Part shown: piece after piece, positions 1 through 8,434 of the stretch
Layout: each line of letters starts with the position of its first letter
How positions within the stretch are numbered: the first letter of the stretch is position 1
From: an uncultured Prevotella sp.
GTDB lineage: Bacteria; Bacteroidota; Bacteroidia; Bacteroidales; Bacteroidaceae
Direction: 5' to 3'
Length of the DNA stretch: 40,803 bases
Assembly (NCBI GenBank): GCA_944319945.1
Contig: CALUFN010000019.1
Location: 1-40,803 of the forward strand
Notes under the pieces: model-generated
Seen by the model: only the letters and a program-made list of their open reading frames with translations
Told to the model about the DNA's origin: nothing
Database searches by the model: none
Program-made: the position numbers and the translations under genes

Positions 1-69
1 GACGACAAATATTTCAAGCTTAGGCTGTTCGCACTGCACGACTCTACCATCCAACAGATTTGCGGATGA
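1..69 (+). CDS. possible C-terminal fragment of a gene cut by the window edge
   Basis: Frame 1 is open from the first base to a TGA at 67-69 and would encode 22 residues ending in HDSTIQQICG. Nothing in this short tail identifies a family. It could be the end of a gene that starts outside the window or a chance open frame. The drop to AT-rich sequence soon afterwards is compatible with a gene end. Confidence 0.25.
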   Translation, partial: DDKYFKLRLFALHDSTIQQICG

Positions 70-290
70 ACCCCTTTCGCAATTCGTTCGATCGTTGTCA
101 GTCTTTTCACCCACCGCATACGGCAATTAAACAGGATCCATGCCAACAGCGAAACCGTGCCGAACAAACTAAAATATCATAATGAATAATAATACGATTT
201 TTAAACGACAACATGCCGTTTAATAAAGAGGTGTGATGTTAAATGATAAATTTAACCATAAACATTCTTACATATTAACTCTAAAATCGC

Positions 291-298
291 TATATTTG
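291..298 (+). promoter_or_regulatory. candidate -7 promoter element; gap 70-376
   Basis: TATATTTG fits the Bacteroidetes -7 consensus TAnnTTTG and lies 78 bases before the broken HAF-repeat gene. I see no convincing TTG at the expected -33 position. The rest of 70-376 is increasingly AT-rich, and I see no gene or structured RNA in it. Confidence 0.4.
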
Positions 299-376
299 CA
301 ACAGATTTTAAATAAAATCAGTTAAAACGAAGGCGGTAAGACAAACCGTAATTATCAAATTTAAAAACATACGCTT

Positions 377-1697
377 ATGGGACTTTTTACTATCAAAAGA
401 TGCTTAACCAACGCACGCCACCTTGCAGTCTTACTCACGCTGGCCGTAGCCGCGCCTGCCACGGCCCAAGACTTCCGCGTGCTCGACAATATAACCGACG
501 ACGCAGGGAACAGATATGCAGTATGGGCTATGGCCGTGTCAGACAACCATAAGTACGTGACCGGCCAGGCAATGAGCATGACAACGGGCATCACGGGCAT
601 CTTCGTGTACGACCTTGAGACGGGAGAATACGCCGTGAAGGAAGGAGTATCCGAAATGGGCAGCGACACCCGCGGCGTCAGCGACGACGGACTGGCAGTA
701 GGATTCAACCCCAACGCCGTAACATTGGCGATAGACGGCACGATGACCGACCTCGAAACGCCGGCCGGATGCGAGAGCGGCGCGCGACGTAAGCACCGAC
801 GGCAGCGTAATAGTAGGCGCATACTGAGACCTCGAGACATTTTACGAACACGCGTGCGTGTGGAAAGACGGCAAGATGACACGCCTGCCGGAGCCTTCTT
901 CAGAAGAGATGGGCTTCAGCGTTAACGGCACTTCGGCTAACTTTTGCAGCGAAGACGGCTCCGTAATCGTAGGCTACATAGCCGACGACCACACCACGCG
1001 CCCCATAATCGTGTGGCGACTGCAAGACGACGGCACGTATCTGTGCGACCCCGTTTGCAAGGAGTTCTTCGGTCGTTACGAAGAAAACACTGACAAGCCT
1101 TACGCCGTATTCAAGGCGGCCAACGTAAGCCGCAACGGCAAGTACGCAGCCGTGACCGTGAGCGAAGACGGCAGCGTGAACCACATGGCACGCTTAGACC
1201 TCGGCACCATGCAGCTCGAGGTGTTCACGCCCGACGGCTCCGGATCCGTAGAAACAGGCACGGGCAGCGAAAGCGGAGCCGTGGCCGACGACGGGACAAT
1301 AGCCGGATGGTACCAGACGAGCATGGTGCTTGCGCCTTACTCAAGGCGTGCGTGCGTATGGTATGCAGGCACGGCCGAGCCGGTGATGCTCTCCGAAGAA
1401 TATGACTATCCCGAACTTGACGAGTTCGACCAAGCCGGATACAACCTGCTTTACGACATCACGCCCGACTGCAAGCGCGGTCTCGGCATAGCATATAACG
1501 CCGATTACGAGTACGTGACCTACGTCATCGACTTCAAGGACAACACTACGGGCATAAGCAGGACCGCCGCCGTGACGGCCGGCGGCGACGAAGCGGCCCG
1601 CTACACGGCCGAAGGCGTCCGCATAAACGCGCCAGTAAAGGGCCTTAACATAATAAGGAAGACGGACGGCACGGTGGTAAAGGTGATGGTGAAGTAA
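377..1697 (+). pseudogene. secreted HAF/propeller-repeat protein, broken by a frameshift and a stop
   Basis: The reading frame begins at 377 with a signal peptide (hydrophobic core followed by ATAQ) and several beta-propeller-like repeats ending in DG-x-x-VG. After the codons for GCES near 778 it slips. Homology to the intact neighbour at 1805 continues one frame over (ARDVSTDGSVIVGAY), consistent with a net loss of 2 nt or gain of 1 nt. That frame then meets TGA at 825-827 before resuming as DLETFYEHACVW and running to 1697. The tail PVKGLNIIR...VVKVMVK matches the neighbour. There are two independent lesions and no slippery site, so this is a decayed paralogue rather than programmed recoding. 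An assembly error is less likely but not excluded. Confidence 0.8.
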
Positions 1698-1804
1698 GCC
1701 GACCATCCACCGTAAGCCGCACTCCCGGAACGAAGACGCATAACAAACGTAACGCCCGAGGACGCAAGGCCGACGGCTATTGTATAACTTAAACATGCAA
1801 GATT

Positions 1805-3124
1805 ATGAGAAACTTTACATTATTCAGACACTCCCCGATGTGCCGCAGCCTGCTCGCCGCCATACTGGCCGGCACCACATGCACGGCTTCAGGCCAAAGC
1901 ATCAAGGTCATCGAGACCGTAACCGACGCTCAGGGCAACACCCAGTATCCGATGGCCCAGGCCATATCGCCCAACCATAAGTATCTGGTAGGCTCGTCGA
2001 TGAACTACGACGAGATGCTGTTCGGCATGTTCATCTACGACACCGAGACCGAGACGGCCACCTGCGTGGCGCAAGACGGTTCCACGGCTAACTCTGCTAC
2101 GTCCGTAACCGACGACGGAGTGGCTTGCGGCAACAACGACTACGCCATGACCGTGGGCACCGACGGCAAGATGACAAGGCTCGACGTACCTGAAGGATGC
2201 ACGGCTTCGGCTAAGGACATGACGGCCGACGCTGCCGCCACAGTTGGCTACTACGCCAACGAGACCGACTTCATGACGCACGCGTGCATTTGGAAAAACG
2301 GCAAGGTAACCGACCTGCCCGAGCCTACGGAAGAAGAAGTGGGAGGCCCGGTGATGGGCTCCGAGGCGCAGTTCGTAAGCGCTGACGCGTCAGTAATACT
2401 CGGAGTGGTCAACAACCAGAACTATACGCCGTGCGCAGTGGCATGGATATTACAAGACGACGGCACGTTCAAGTGCGACCTTTTCTATCAGGACTACTTC
2501 AGCGCAGACGGTTCAGACGCGTCGAAACCATACATCTACGTGCGCCCCATGGGCCTAAGCGCAAACGGTAAGTACGCCTCGATAACGCTGGTAACCATGA
2601 CCGGGCAGAACATAGCGCGTTACGACATCGCGAACCGCAAGCTCGACGTGTACGAGCCTGACGGCTCTGACGGCATCGAAGCCGGCACAGTGTTCGAGTC
2701 GTCAGCCATTGCCGACGACGGAAAGATGGCCTGCCTCATGTTCACGGGTACGGGAATGTTCCAGCAGCAGGCAGCTGCAGTGTGGGATAACAACGGCGAA
2801 AGTCCCTACATTCTGTCTGACAAGTATCCCGAACTGACACAGCTGGCCGAATACGCCGACGGCGGCTACCCGACGCTGACCGACATCACGCCCGACGGCC
2901 GCTACATAGCAGGCTACGCCTCGGGTACCGACGGCAACTATAAGAGCTTCATAATTGACCTCGGCGACGTAACTACGGGCATCAGCAACGCTACTGCCGG
3001 CACAAACGACAATGCCGAGACGGCACGCTACACCATTGACGGCACACGCACGGCGACACCCGTTAAGGGTCTGAACATCATCAGGACGTCCGACGGCTCT
3101 ACCGTTAAGGTAATGGTGAAGTAA
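1805..3124 (+). CDS. secreted HAF-type repeat (propeller-like) protein
   Basis: The 439-residue protein has an N-terminal signal peptide (hydrophobic stretch about residues 12-25, likely cleaved after TASG near 30). It then carries evenly spaced repeats such as ISPNHKYLVG, VTDDGVACG, VSADASVILG, LSANGKYASI and ITPDGRYIAGYA. These resemble HAF/WD40-like blades that form extracellular beta-propellers. The C-terminus carries the tail seen on many Prevotella secreted proteins (ARYT-x-DG, KGLNIIR, VKVMVK), possibly a sorting or surface-retention signal, which is inference. It follows a broken tandem copy. No separate promoter is obvious in the 107-base gap. Ligand and role are unknown. Confidence 0.8.
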   Translation: MRNFTLFRHSPMCRSLLAAILAGTTCTASGQSIKVIETVTDAQGNTQYPMAQAISPNHKYLVGSSMNYDEMLFGMFIYDTETETATCVAQDGSTANSATSVTDDGVACGNNDYAMTVGTDGKMTRLDVPEGCTASAKDMTADAAATVGYYANETDFMTHACIWKNGKVTDLPEPTEEEVGGPVMGSEAQFVSADASVILGVVNNQNYTPCAVAWILQDDGTFKCDLFYQDYFSADGSDASKPYIYVRPMGLSANGKYASITLVTMTGQNIARYDIANRKLDVYEPDGSDGIEAGTVFESSAIADDGKMACLMFTGTGMFQQQAAAVWDNNGESPYILSDKYPELTQLAEYADGGYPTLTDITPDGRYIAGYASGTDGNYKSFIIDLGDVTTGISNATAGTNDNAETARYTIDGTRTATPVKGLNIIRTSDGSTVKVMVK

Positions 3125-3177
3125 GCCCCACAGGACGCACCACACCATCAATAACTACCGCCTTATCAAACGACGCG

Positions 3178-3285
3178 TAACGCATTGATAATCAGCATCA
3201 TTATAAAAGGCCGCCTTTTGCAGTGCAAGAGGCGGCCTTTTAGCGCGCGAAAGGTAACCTTTTAGGATGCGAAAGGCAACCTTTC
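3178..3285 (+). repeat. four-unit 22-bp palindrome array, copy 1
   Basis: A 27-base leader beginning TAACGCATTGAT (3178-3204) is followed by four 15-bp units starting at 3205, 3227, 3249 and 3271, exactly 22 bp apart. The units are AAAAGGCCGCCTTTT, AAGAGGCGGCCTTTT, GAAAGGTAACCTTTT and GAAAGGCAACCTTTC. The 7-bp spacers end in TGC or CGC. It lies between two converging genes. The same element occurs at six other places in the window. Confidence 0.9.
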
Positions 3286-3314
3286 AGGAAACGCCCTACG
3301 GCCGGTAAGGAAAT

Positions 3315-3345
3315 AAAAAAGCGCCTATCCTCACGGACAAGCGCT
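3315..3345 (-). terminator. intrinsic terminator of the rplM-rpsI-rpsB-tsf operon
   Basis: On the minus strand AGCGCTTGTCC pairs with GGATAGGCGCT (11 bp, two G-U pairs) around a GTGA loop and runs directly into TTTTTT. It lies 60 bases past the tsf stop codon. Confidence 0.8.
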
Positions 3346-3406
3346 CATAATACCATGAAAAATTTTTATTATCTGTTGTTTGCTTTTCCTAATCAGCCGT
3401 CATAAA

Positions 3407-4396
3407 TTAGTCGGCACGCAGGGTGAAGCGCTTGAACGCTACCACCGTAAGGTCCTTGTCGGCACTCTGCAGATACTGCGACACGCTCATCTTAGAGTCC
3501 TGGATGAACTCTTGGTTGAGCAGGCAAGAATCCTTGAAGAACTTAGCCATACGGCCCTTAGCGATGTTCTGTATCATCTGCTCAGGCAGATTGGCAGCCT
3601 TCTGCTCGGCGGTCTCCTTCTTGATCTTGCGTATCTCCTCGGCCTGAGCCTCGGTGATGTTGCCCTTCATGATGCCTTCGTTGATGTGCTCCTCGTTCTC
3701 TGCGATGTAGAGATTGAAGCCGGCCTTCTTCAACGCAGCCTCAACGGCCTTGTTAACCTGCTCCTCCTTAGTCTTCTCGATGGCCACCTTCAACTCTGAA
3801 TCCTTAACCTCCTGGGGAACGCTGGCCTCGTCGAGAGCCACGGGATTCATGGCGGCAACCTGCATTGCTACGGCGTGAGCCTGCTCTTCGGCGGGCTTGT
3901 TGGTCTGGACCATAGTGCAGAGTATGTGCTTATTCATGTGGTCGTAAACCGAAACATTGTCGCCCTCGAGGTAGAGGTAGCCGTCAAGTTCGGTCTTCTC
4001 GCCGGTGATACCCGAGCGCGCTACGACCTCGTCTTGCACCGTGCTGCCGTTCAATGGCAGGGCCTTAACCTCTTCAATGGTCTTGGCCTTTGCTGCAACG
4101 GCGGCATCGAGGATGCCCTGCGTCAGGGCGATGAAGTCCTTACCGTTGGCAACGAAGTCGGTCTCGCACTTCAATGCGATCATTGCGGCGAAGCCGTCGG
4201 CAGCCTTGACGAGCACGCATCCGTTAGAAGTCTCACGGTCGCTACGCTTTGCAGCGATGGCCTGGCCCTTCTCGCGGATGATTTCGATAGCCTTGTCAAA
4301 GTCGCCGTTGCTCTCGGTGAGAGCCTTCTTGCAGTCCGCAAGGCCGGCGCCGGTCATCTTGCGGATTTTCTGTATGTCAGCTATTGATACAGCCAT
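3407..4396 (-). CDS. tsf: translation elongation factor Ts
   Basis: EF-Ts is the nucleotide exchange factor that removes GDP from EF-Tu in the cytoplasm. The 329-residue protein opens with the characteristic UBA-like domain (MAVSIADIQKIRKMTGAG, then LADCKKAL). The core signature follows, with CETDFVAN near residues 78-85. It is longer than the E. coli protein, as is usual for Bacteroidetes. It is the last gene of a minus-strand ribosomal operon, 42 bases after rpsB, and is followed by a GTGA-looped terminator. The start is the ATG before AVSIAD. Confidence 0.97.
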   Translation of the reverse strand: MAVSIADIQKIRKMTGAGLADCKKALTESNGDFDKAIEIIREKGQAIAAKRSDRETSNGCVLVKAADGFAAMIALKCETDFVANGKDFIALTQGILDAAVAAKAKTIEEVKALPLNGSTVQDEVVARSGITGEKTELDGYLYLEGDNVSVYDHMNKHILCTMVQTNKPAEEQAHAVAMQVAAMNPVALDEASVPQEVKDSELKVAIEKTKEEQVNKAVEAALKKAGFNLYIAENEEHINEGIMKGNITEAQAEEIRKIKKETAEQKAANLPEQMIQNIAKGRMAKFFKDSCLLNQEFIQDSKMSVSQYLQSADKDLTVVAFKRFTLRAD

Positions 4397-4438
4397 AATT
4401 GTTTTCTCTAATGTATTAATTGTTTGTCAAATGAAAAA

Positions 4439-5287
4439 TCATGCTTTTTCGGGAGCCTCTTCTGCTGCCTCCTCGGCCTTAGGAGCTTCCTCGTCCTTAG
4501 CGGGAGCGTCCTTGCGTGCCTTGCGTGCGCGCTTCGGCTTGTCCTCTACCGCGTCGGCCTCGGCCTGCTCTTTGGCTGCCTTCTCGTCGGCCTTCTCTAT
4601 CTTGCGCTCCTCAAGACCCTCTGCAATGGCTGCGCAGCAAGCGTTGAGGATAACCTCTACGCTGTCCTTTGCGTCGTCGTTAGCGGGGATTACGAAGTCT
4701 ATGTCGCGCGGATTAGAGTTGGTGTCGACGATTGCGAACACGGGTATTCCAAGACGCTTAGCCTCTTTCACGGCGATAGCTTCCTTCATGATGTCTATCA
4801 CGAAGAGGGCCGACGGCAGGCGGGTAAGGTCGGCTATTGAGCCGAGGTTCTTCTCGAGCTTGGCGCGCTGACGCGTAATCTGGAGCAGCTCGCGCTTCGA
4901 GAGGTTAGAGTATGTGCCGTCGTTCATCAGCTTGTCGATGGTAGCCATCTTCTTCACGGCCTTGCGGATGGTGGGGAAGTTGGTGAGCATGCCGCCCGGC
5001 CAGCGCTCTATTACGTAAGGCATGTTGACCGAAGCTGCTTTTTCGGCAACGATGTCTTTGGCCTGTTTTTTAGTAGAAACGAACAGAATCTTCTTGCCCG
5101 ACTTGGCTATTTGCTTCAGTGCGTCGGCAGCTTCGTCTATCTTTGCGACCGTCTTGTTGAGGTCGATGATGTGGATGCCGTTGCGCTCCATGAAGATGTA
5201 GGGAGCCATGGCGGGATTCCATTTACGCTTGAGGTGGCCGAAGTGGCATCCGGCCTGGAGTAACATATCAAAGTTAGTTCTTGACAT
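4439..5287 (-). CDS. rpsB: 30S ribosomal protein S2 (uS2)
   Basis: Structural protein of the small ribosomal subunit. The 282-residue sequence starts MSRTNFDMLLQAGCHFGHLK and contains the S2 hallmarks WNPAMAPYIF, GIHIIDLNKT, and RWPGGMLTNF, then FVIDIMKE. After about residue 228 it has a charged Ala/Glu/Lys-rich extension (for example KPKRARKARKD, then a run rich in EEA) typical of Bacteroidetes S2 and probably disordered. It is preceded by a 203-base structured gap after rpsI and followed closely by tsf, so it may be controlled separately from rplM-rpsI. Confidence 0.97.
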   Translation of the reverse strand: MSRTNFDMLLQAGCHFGHLKRKWNPAMAPYIFMERNGIHIIDLNKTVAKIDEAADALKQIAKSGKKILFVSTKKQAKDIVAEKAASVNMPYVIERWPGGMLTNFPTIRKAVKKMATIDKLMNDGTYSNLSKRELLQITRQRAKLEKNLGSIADLTRLPSALFVIDIMKEAIAVKEAKRLGIPVFAIVDTNSNPRDIDFVIPANDDAKDSVEVILNACCAAIAEGLEERKIEKADEKAAKEQAEADAVEDKPKRARKARKDAPAKDEEAPKAEEAAEEAPEKA

Positions 5288-5490
5288 TTTGTTCTTTTTT
5301 TAATTGTTGTTGTTTACTTTCCTTTTAGTTTTGTTAGAACCAACCGGCAGGTAACCGTATCCGGGCTTGCCCGTCAGCGGGCGTCATGCCGCCTCGGGCA
5401 TTCCGATTATAGCCGTCCGGGCGGGTCTTGTCGATTTGGATGCTAAACGCGAGGCTTGCCCCTCCCAATAGGAGTGCGGCAGGCCAAACA
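5288..5490 (-). promoter_or_regulatory. long structured gap upstream of rpsB (candidate r-protein leader)
   Basis: The 203 bases between rpsI and rpsB can form GC-rich stem-loops on the coding strand, including GCCCG-ctga-CGGGC near 5374-5387. They end in an A-rich, ribosome-accessible stretch just before the ATG. Length and structure suggest an S2-autoregulated leader or a processed spacer. No clear TAnnTTTG promoter was found here. Confidence 0.4.
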
Positions 5491-5877
5491 TTAACGCTTG
5501 CTGAACTGGAAGCGCTTGCGTGCCTTCGGGCGTCCCGGCTTCTTGCGCTCTACGACGCGTGCGTCGCGAGTCAGGAATCCGTGGTCTTTCAAGTTCTTCT
5601 TATCCTCGGCGTTTATCTTAACGAGCGCGCGTGCTATCGCGAGGCGCAGGGCCTGACTCTGGCCGGTAAAGCCGCCGCCGTCGAGGTTGGCCTTGATGTC
5701 GTATTTCTCGGCCACGTCGAGCAGCTGCAGGGGCTGCTTTACTACGTACTGCAGGATAGCAGAGGGGAAGTATGTCGTTATGTCTTTCTTGTTAATCGTT
5801 ATTTTGCCGGTGCCTTCAGTGAGATAAACACGTGCCACAGCACTCTTGCGACGGCCTATTGCATTGATTTGTTCCAT
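5491..5877 (-). CDS. rpsI: 30S ribosomal protein S9 (uS9)
   Basis: Small-subunit protein whose C-terminal tail contacts P-site tRNA. The 128 residues begin MEQINAIGRRKSAVARVYL, contain the conserved GGGFTGQSQALRLAIARAL block near 66-84, and end with GRPKARKRFQFSKR, the classic basic S9 tail. It starts 11 bases after the rplM stop codon, the universal L13-S9 pairing, so the two are almost certainly co-transcribed. Confidence 0.97.
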   Translation of the reverse strand: MEQINAIGRRKSAVARVYLTEGTGKITINKKDITTYFPSAILQYVVKQPLQLLDVAEKYDIKANLDGGGFTGQSQALRLAIARALVKINAEDKKNLKDHGFLTRDARVVERKKPGRPKARKRFQFSKR

Positions 5878-5888
5878 TGTCGCTTCAA

Positions 5889-6350
5889 TTATTTGTACTG
5901 GTTAATATCTATTGCCTTCGGTTTCTGAGCCTGCATGTTGTGCTCAGTGCCGTCGAAGATGTAGAGGTTGTCCATCAGGCTGCGTCCGAGCGGACCTTTG
6001 GGCAGCATGCCTTTAACGGCGTGGCGGATTATCCTGTCGGCTCCGTACTTATGCTTGCGCAGCTCGGCAGGTGTGTTGAAGCGCTGGCCGCCGGGATATC
6101 CGGTGTAGCGGGTGTACACTTTGTCGGTCTCCTTCTTGCCTGAGAACACGACCTTAGCGGCGTTGATGAGGATTACGTTGTCACCGCAGTCTACGTGCGG
6201 GGTGAAGTTTGGTTTGTACTTTCCGCGCAGGAGCTTGGCTACCTTAGAGCAGAGACGGCCTACAACCTGGTCTGATGCGTCGATTACGACCCACTCCTTA
6301 TTCACCGTTTCCTTGTTGGCGGAAATAGTCTTGTAACTTAAAGTGTTCAT
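5889..6350 (-). CDS. rplM: 50S ribosomal protein L13 (uL13)
   Basis: Early-assembling large-subunit protein. The 153-residue sequence shows the L13 motifs WVVIDASDQVVGRL, LLRGKYKPNFTPHVD, GDNVILINA, YTRYTGYPGG and AVKGMLPKGPLGR. It is the first gene of the minus-strand ribosomal operon. It is preceded by a leader of about 140 bases with a good -7 element, so this is probably the main promoter-proximal gene. Confidence 0.97.
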   Translation of the reverse strand: MNTLSYKTISANKETVNKEWVVIDASDQVVGRLCSKVAKLLRGKYKPNFTPHVDCGDNVILINAAKVVFSGKKETDKVYTRYTGYPGGQRFNTPAELRKHKYGADRIIRHAVKGMLPKGPLGRSLMDNLYIFDGTEHNMQAQKPKAIDINQYK

Positions 6351-6500
6351 TTCTAATTTAAAATTACTACTAAAAAACGTTTTTAATTCTCTTGTGAACG
6401 GCGATTCACTAACCGTCGCACTCGGCCAAAAGTACGACTATTAACACTCCGTTCCGGGGGTTCTAAGTGCTCCCCCGATAATAATCGGCGTGCAAAGGTA
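6351..6500 (-). promoter_or_regulatory. rplM operon promoter and structured 5' leader
   Basis: On the minus strand TACCTTTG (6493-6500) matches the -7 consensus; a -33 TTG is not clear. The leader can form CCGAT-tatt-ATCGG (6477-6490), GGGGG/CCCCC around an 11-base loop, and GTGAA/TTCAC stems. Such a structured leader before L13 suggests autoregulation by a ribosomal protein, which is inference. Bases 6501-6613 are AT-rich with nothing recognisable. Confidence 0.55.
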
Positions 6501-6613
6501 CACATTTTTATTATATCCCGCCCTGCACGAGGCAGCAAGACAACAAATATTTATAGATATTTAACAAAAGAAACACTCATCCATCTCATCCGCAGAGACA
6601 TGTAGCGGCTTTG

Positions 6614-6720
6614 CAGAGGTAACCTTTCATCGTCTAAAAGGTTACCTTTCGCGTTGTAAAAGGTTACCTTTCGCACGCTAAAAGGCGGCCATTTGTAACA
6701 CATTGGGTATCAATGCGTTA
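6614..6720 (-). repeat. four-unit 22-bp palindrome array, copy 2 (inverted)
   Basis: This is the same element as at 3178 but in reverse orientation. The leader lies on the right (6695-6720; TAACGCATTGAT read on the minus strand) and units occupy 6680-6694, 6658-6672, 6636-6650 and 6614-6628, all at 22-bp steps. The leader itself is an imperfect inverted repeat (TAACGCATTG... CAATGTGTTA). It sits between the acetyltransferase terminator and the rplM promoter. Confidence 0.9.
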
Positions 6721-6809
6721 TACGATACAAGAAAAAGCATGCATTTAATATATATAAATAAGGTATGGATATTAGGAGGAAAAACGGCCAACATCGTGCA
6801 TGCGATGAC

Positions 6810-6850
6810 AAAAAACTCCCCTGAAGGCAGCCTTCGGCCTTCGAGGGGAG
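6810..6850 (-). terminator. intrinsic terminator downstream of the acetyltransferase
   Basis: On the minus strand CTCCCCTCGAAGGC pairs with GCCTTCAGGGGAG (one bulge) and is followed by TTTTTT. It begins 24 bases after the acetyltransferase stop codon. Confidence 0.8.
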
Positions 6851-6873
6851 ACCCTGAAACACTATCATCTTAC

Positions 6874-7434
6874 CTAAATATGCCTCACCGCGCGGGCCGG
6901 CACGCCTGCCACGACGGTGTCTGCCGGCACGTCGCGCGTCACCACTGCGCCTGCGGCTATCACGGCGTTGTCGCCTACGGTGACGCCCTGCAGTATCGTA
7001 GCGTTGGAGCCTACCCACACGTTACGGCCCAAGACGATGGGAGCCGGGGCCATCGTGCGCCGCTCATCGGCCTTCAGACCGTGGTTGAGGGTGGCCATCA
7101 CCACGCTGTGGCCTATCTGGCAGCAGTCGCCTATGTACACGCCGCCGTGGTCTTGAAAGTGGCAACAGTCGTTGATGAACACGTTGTCGCCGATGTGCGT
7201 GTTCTTACCGAAGTCGGTATAAAAGGGCGGAAACATCTTGAAGCCCTTGCCGACGGGCCGGCCGAACAGCCTGCCGAGCAGCTCGTTGATTTCATCCTGG
7301 CTGTGGTAAGAGGAGTTGAGGGCGAAGGTCAGCCGGCGAGCCTCGTCGCTCATCTCGTCCATGAAGCGGTATACGTCGGGCGTGTCGAGCGGCCGGCGCG
7401 CTTTTACCATTTGCAAAAAATCGTCTAATGTCAT
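6874..7434 (-). CDS. sugar O-acetyltransferase of the maltose/galactoside acetyltransferase family
   Basis: Probably transfers acetyl from acetyl-CoA to a sugar hydroxyl in the cytoplasm. The protein starts MTLDDFLQMV and has the N-terminal Maa-type helical cap. It then has a left-handed beta-helix of hexapeptide repeats (IGDNVFINDCCHF, IGDCCQIGHSVVM, LGRNVWVGSNATIL, VGDNAVIAAGAVVTRDVP, VVAGVPARAVR). The catalytic His is probably in ATLNHGL. An upstream ATG at 7467 is possible, but the -7 element TAATTTTG at 7465-7472 overlaps it, so 7434 is the better start (186 residues). It is a single-gene unit with its own terminator. Substrate cannot be told from sequence. Confidence 0.85.
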   Translation of the reverse strand: MTLDDFLQMVKARRPLDTPDVYRFMDEMSDEARRLTFALNSSYHSQDEINELLGRLFGRPVGKGFKMFPPFYTDFGKNTHIGDNVFINDCCHFQDHGGVYIGDCCQIGHSVVMATLNHGLKADERRTMAPAPIVLGRNVWVGSNATILQGVTVGDNAVIAAGAVVTRDVPADTVVAGVPARAVRHI

Positions 7435-7464
7435 ATTCTTAGTCGCTTTAGTCGTTACTGCGTG

Positions 7465-7472
7465 CAAAATTA
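7465..7472 (-). promoter_or_regulatory. -7 element for the acetyltransferase gene
   Basis: TAATTTTG on the minus strand fits TAnnTTTG and lies 30 bases before the chosen start at 7434. No well-placed -33 TTG is visible. Confidence 0.45.
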
Positions 7473-7545
7473 ACCAATGTCAACGGCATGGCGGGTATAT
7501 ATATAAGGTATGTTTGAATACATTTTACTGTTTTACGCATGTTTG

Positions 7546-7577
7546 TTGCCCGTCTTGCCGGAAGATTGGTAAATTTG
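7546..7577 (+). promoter_or_regulatory. promoter for the EFR1 gene
   Basis: TTG at 7546-7548 and TAAATTTG at 7570-7577 are separated by 21 bases, close to the Bacteroidetes sigma consensus. The predicted transcript would begin about 40 bases before the ATG at 7625. Confidence 0.6.
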
Positions 7578-7624
7578 CAGCACGAACAAGTAAATTTCAA
7601 CCAAAACGTAAAAACCTGAATATT

Positions 7625-8422
7625 ATGGAAATAGCCAACGTACATTTGGTTTACTTCAGCGCGACGTTCACCACGCGCAAGATAGTACGCGAGATAGGGC
7701 GCGCTATTGGCGCCCCGGTCACCGAACACGACGTCACCTGCGGACTGCTCGACGGCGGAAGCCTCACGCTCGGGCCCGGTTCGGTGCTCGTATCGGGCGT
7801 GCCGGTCTACGCCGGGCGTATACCCCGGCCTGCGGCCGAGGCGCTCAAGGGGCTTAAGGGCTGCGGCGCTCCGGCCGTATTGGTGTGCGTCTACGGCAAC
7901 CGCGACTACGACGACGCTCTCGCTGAGCTGCAAGACGTAGTGGAGCGGCAGGGCTGCAAGGCCGTGGCGGCGGGAGCCTTCATCGGCCGCCACTGCATAT
8001 TCCCTAAGGTTGCGGCCGGCCGCCCCGATGCCGACGACATGGCGAAGGCTGCCGCCTTCGGCTCGGAATGCGCAGGCCTGATAAGCCGCACGGCCGACTT
8101 CACGGCACTGCCGCGCCTCGCCGTGAAGGGCAACCGCCCGTACAAGCAGGGCGGCGCGTCGACGTTCTGCCCCACGGGCGACGCTTCGCTCTGCAACGGC
8201 TGCCTGGCGTGCGCCTCACAATGCCCTGCCGGCGCGATACCGCAGGACAACCCGTGCGCCACTGACGCCGGCAAGTGCATGGCCTGCGGACGATGCGTGG
8301 TGGTGTGCCCCACGGGCGCAAGAGCGTTCAGGGGCGAGGCCTACAAGGGCTTCGAGGCGAAGTTTACGGCCGCGTTCTCGGCCAGGCGCGAGCCCGAAAC
8401 GTCCTTCCCGGCCGGCATTTAG
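7625..8422 (+). CDS. EFR1-type flavodoxin/ferredoxin fusion protein
   Basis: Cytoplasmic electron carrier combining an N-terminal flavodoxin-like domain with two [4Fe-4S] clusters. The 265-residue protein starts MEIANVHLVYFSATFTT, where SATFTT (12-17) is the flavin-phosphate loop. The ferredoxin part has Cys190, 193, 196 and 200 (CNGCLACASQCP) and Cys218, 221, 224 and 228 (CMACGRCVVVCP). An open frame extends upstream to 7316, but that stretch overlaps the promoter and antisense acetyltransferase sequence, so the ATG at 7625 is preferred. It stands alone, and the redox partner is unknown. Confidence 0.85.
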   Translation: MEIANVHLVYFSATFTTRKIVREIGRAIGAPVTEHDVTCGLLDGGSLTLGPGSVLVSGVPVYAGRIPRPAAEALKGLKGCGAPAVLVCVYGNRDYDDALAELQDVVERQGCKAVAAGAFIGRHCIFPKVAAGRPDADDMAKAAAFGSECAGLISRTADFTALPRLAVKGNRPYKQGGASTFCPTGDASLCNGCLACASQCPAGAIPQDNPCATDAGKCMACGRCVVVCPTGARAFRGEAYKGFEAKFTAAFSARREPETSFPAGI

Positions 8423-8434
8423 CGGCTGCAGCCG

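Noticed and set aside
778-827. Programmed frameshift or selenocysteine at the break in the first HAF gene
   Set aside because: There is no slippery heptamer near 779, and a separate TGA lies in the resumed frame with no selenocysteine context; two lesions fit decay.
3205-3285. Palindrome arrays as CRISPR
   Set aside because: Repeats are 15 bp and palindromic, spacers are 7 bp, always four units, seven loci, and no cas genes are present.
7316-7624. Upstream extension of the EFR1 gene
   Set aside because: The extension crosses the promoter at 7546-7577 and the opposite acetyltransferase start; the flavodoxin motif sits correctly after the ATG at 7625.
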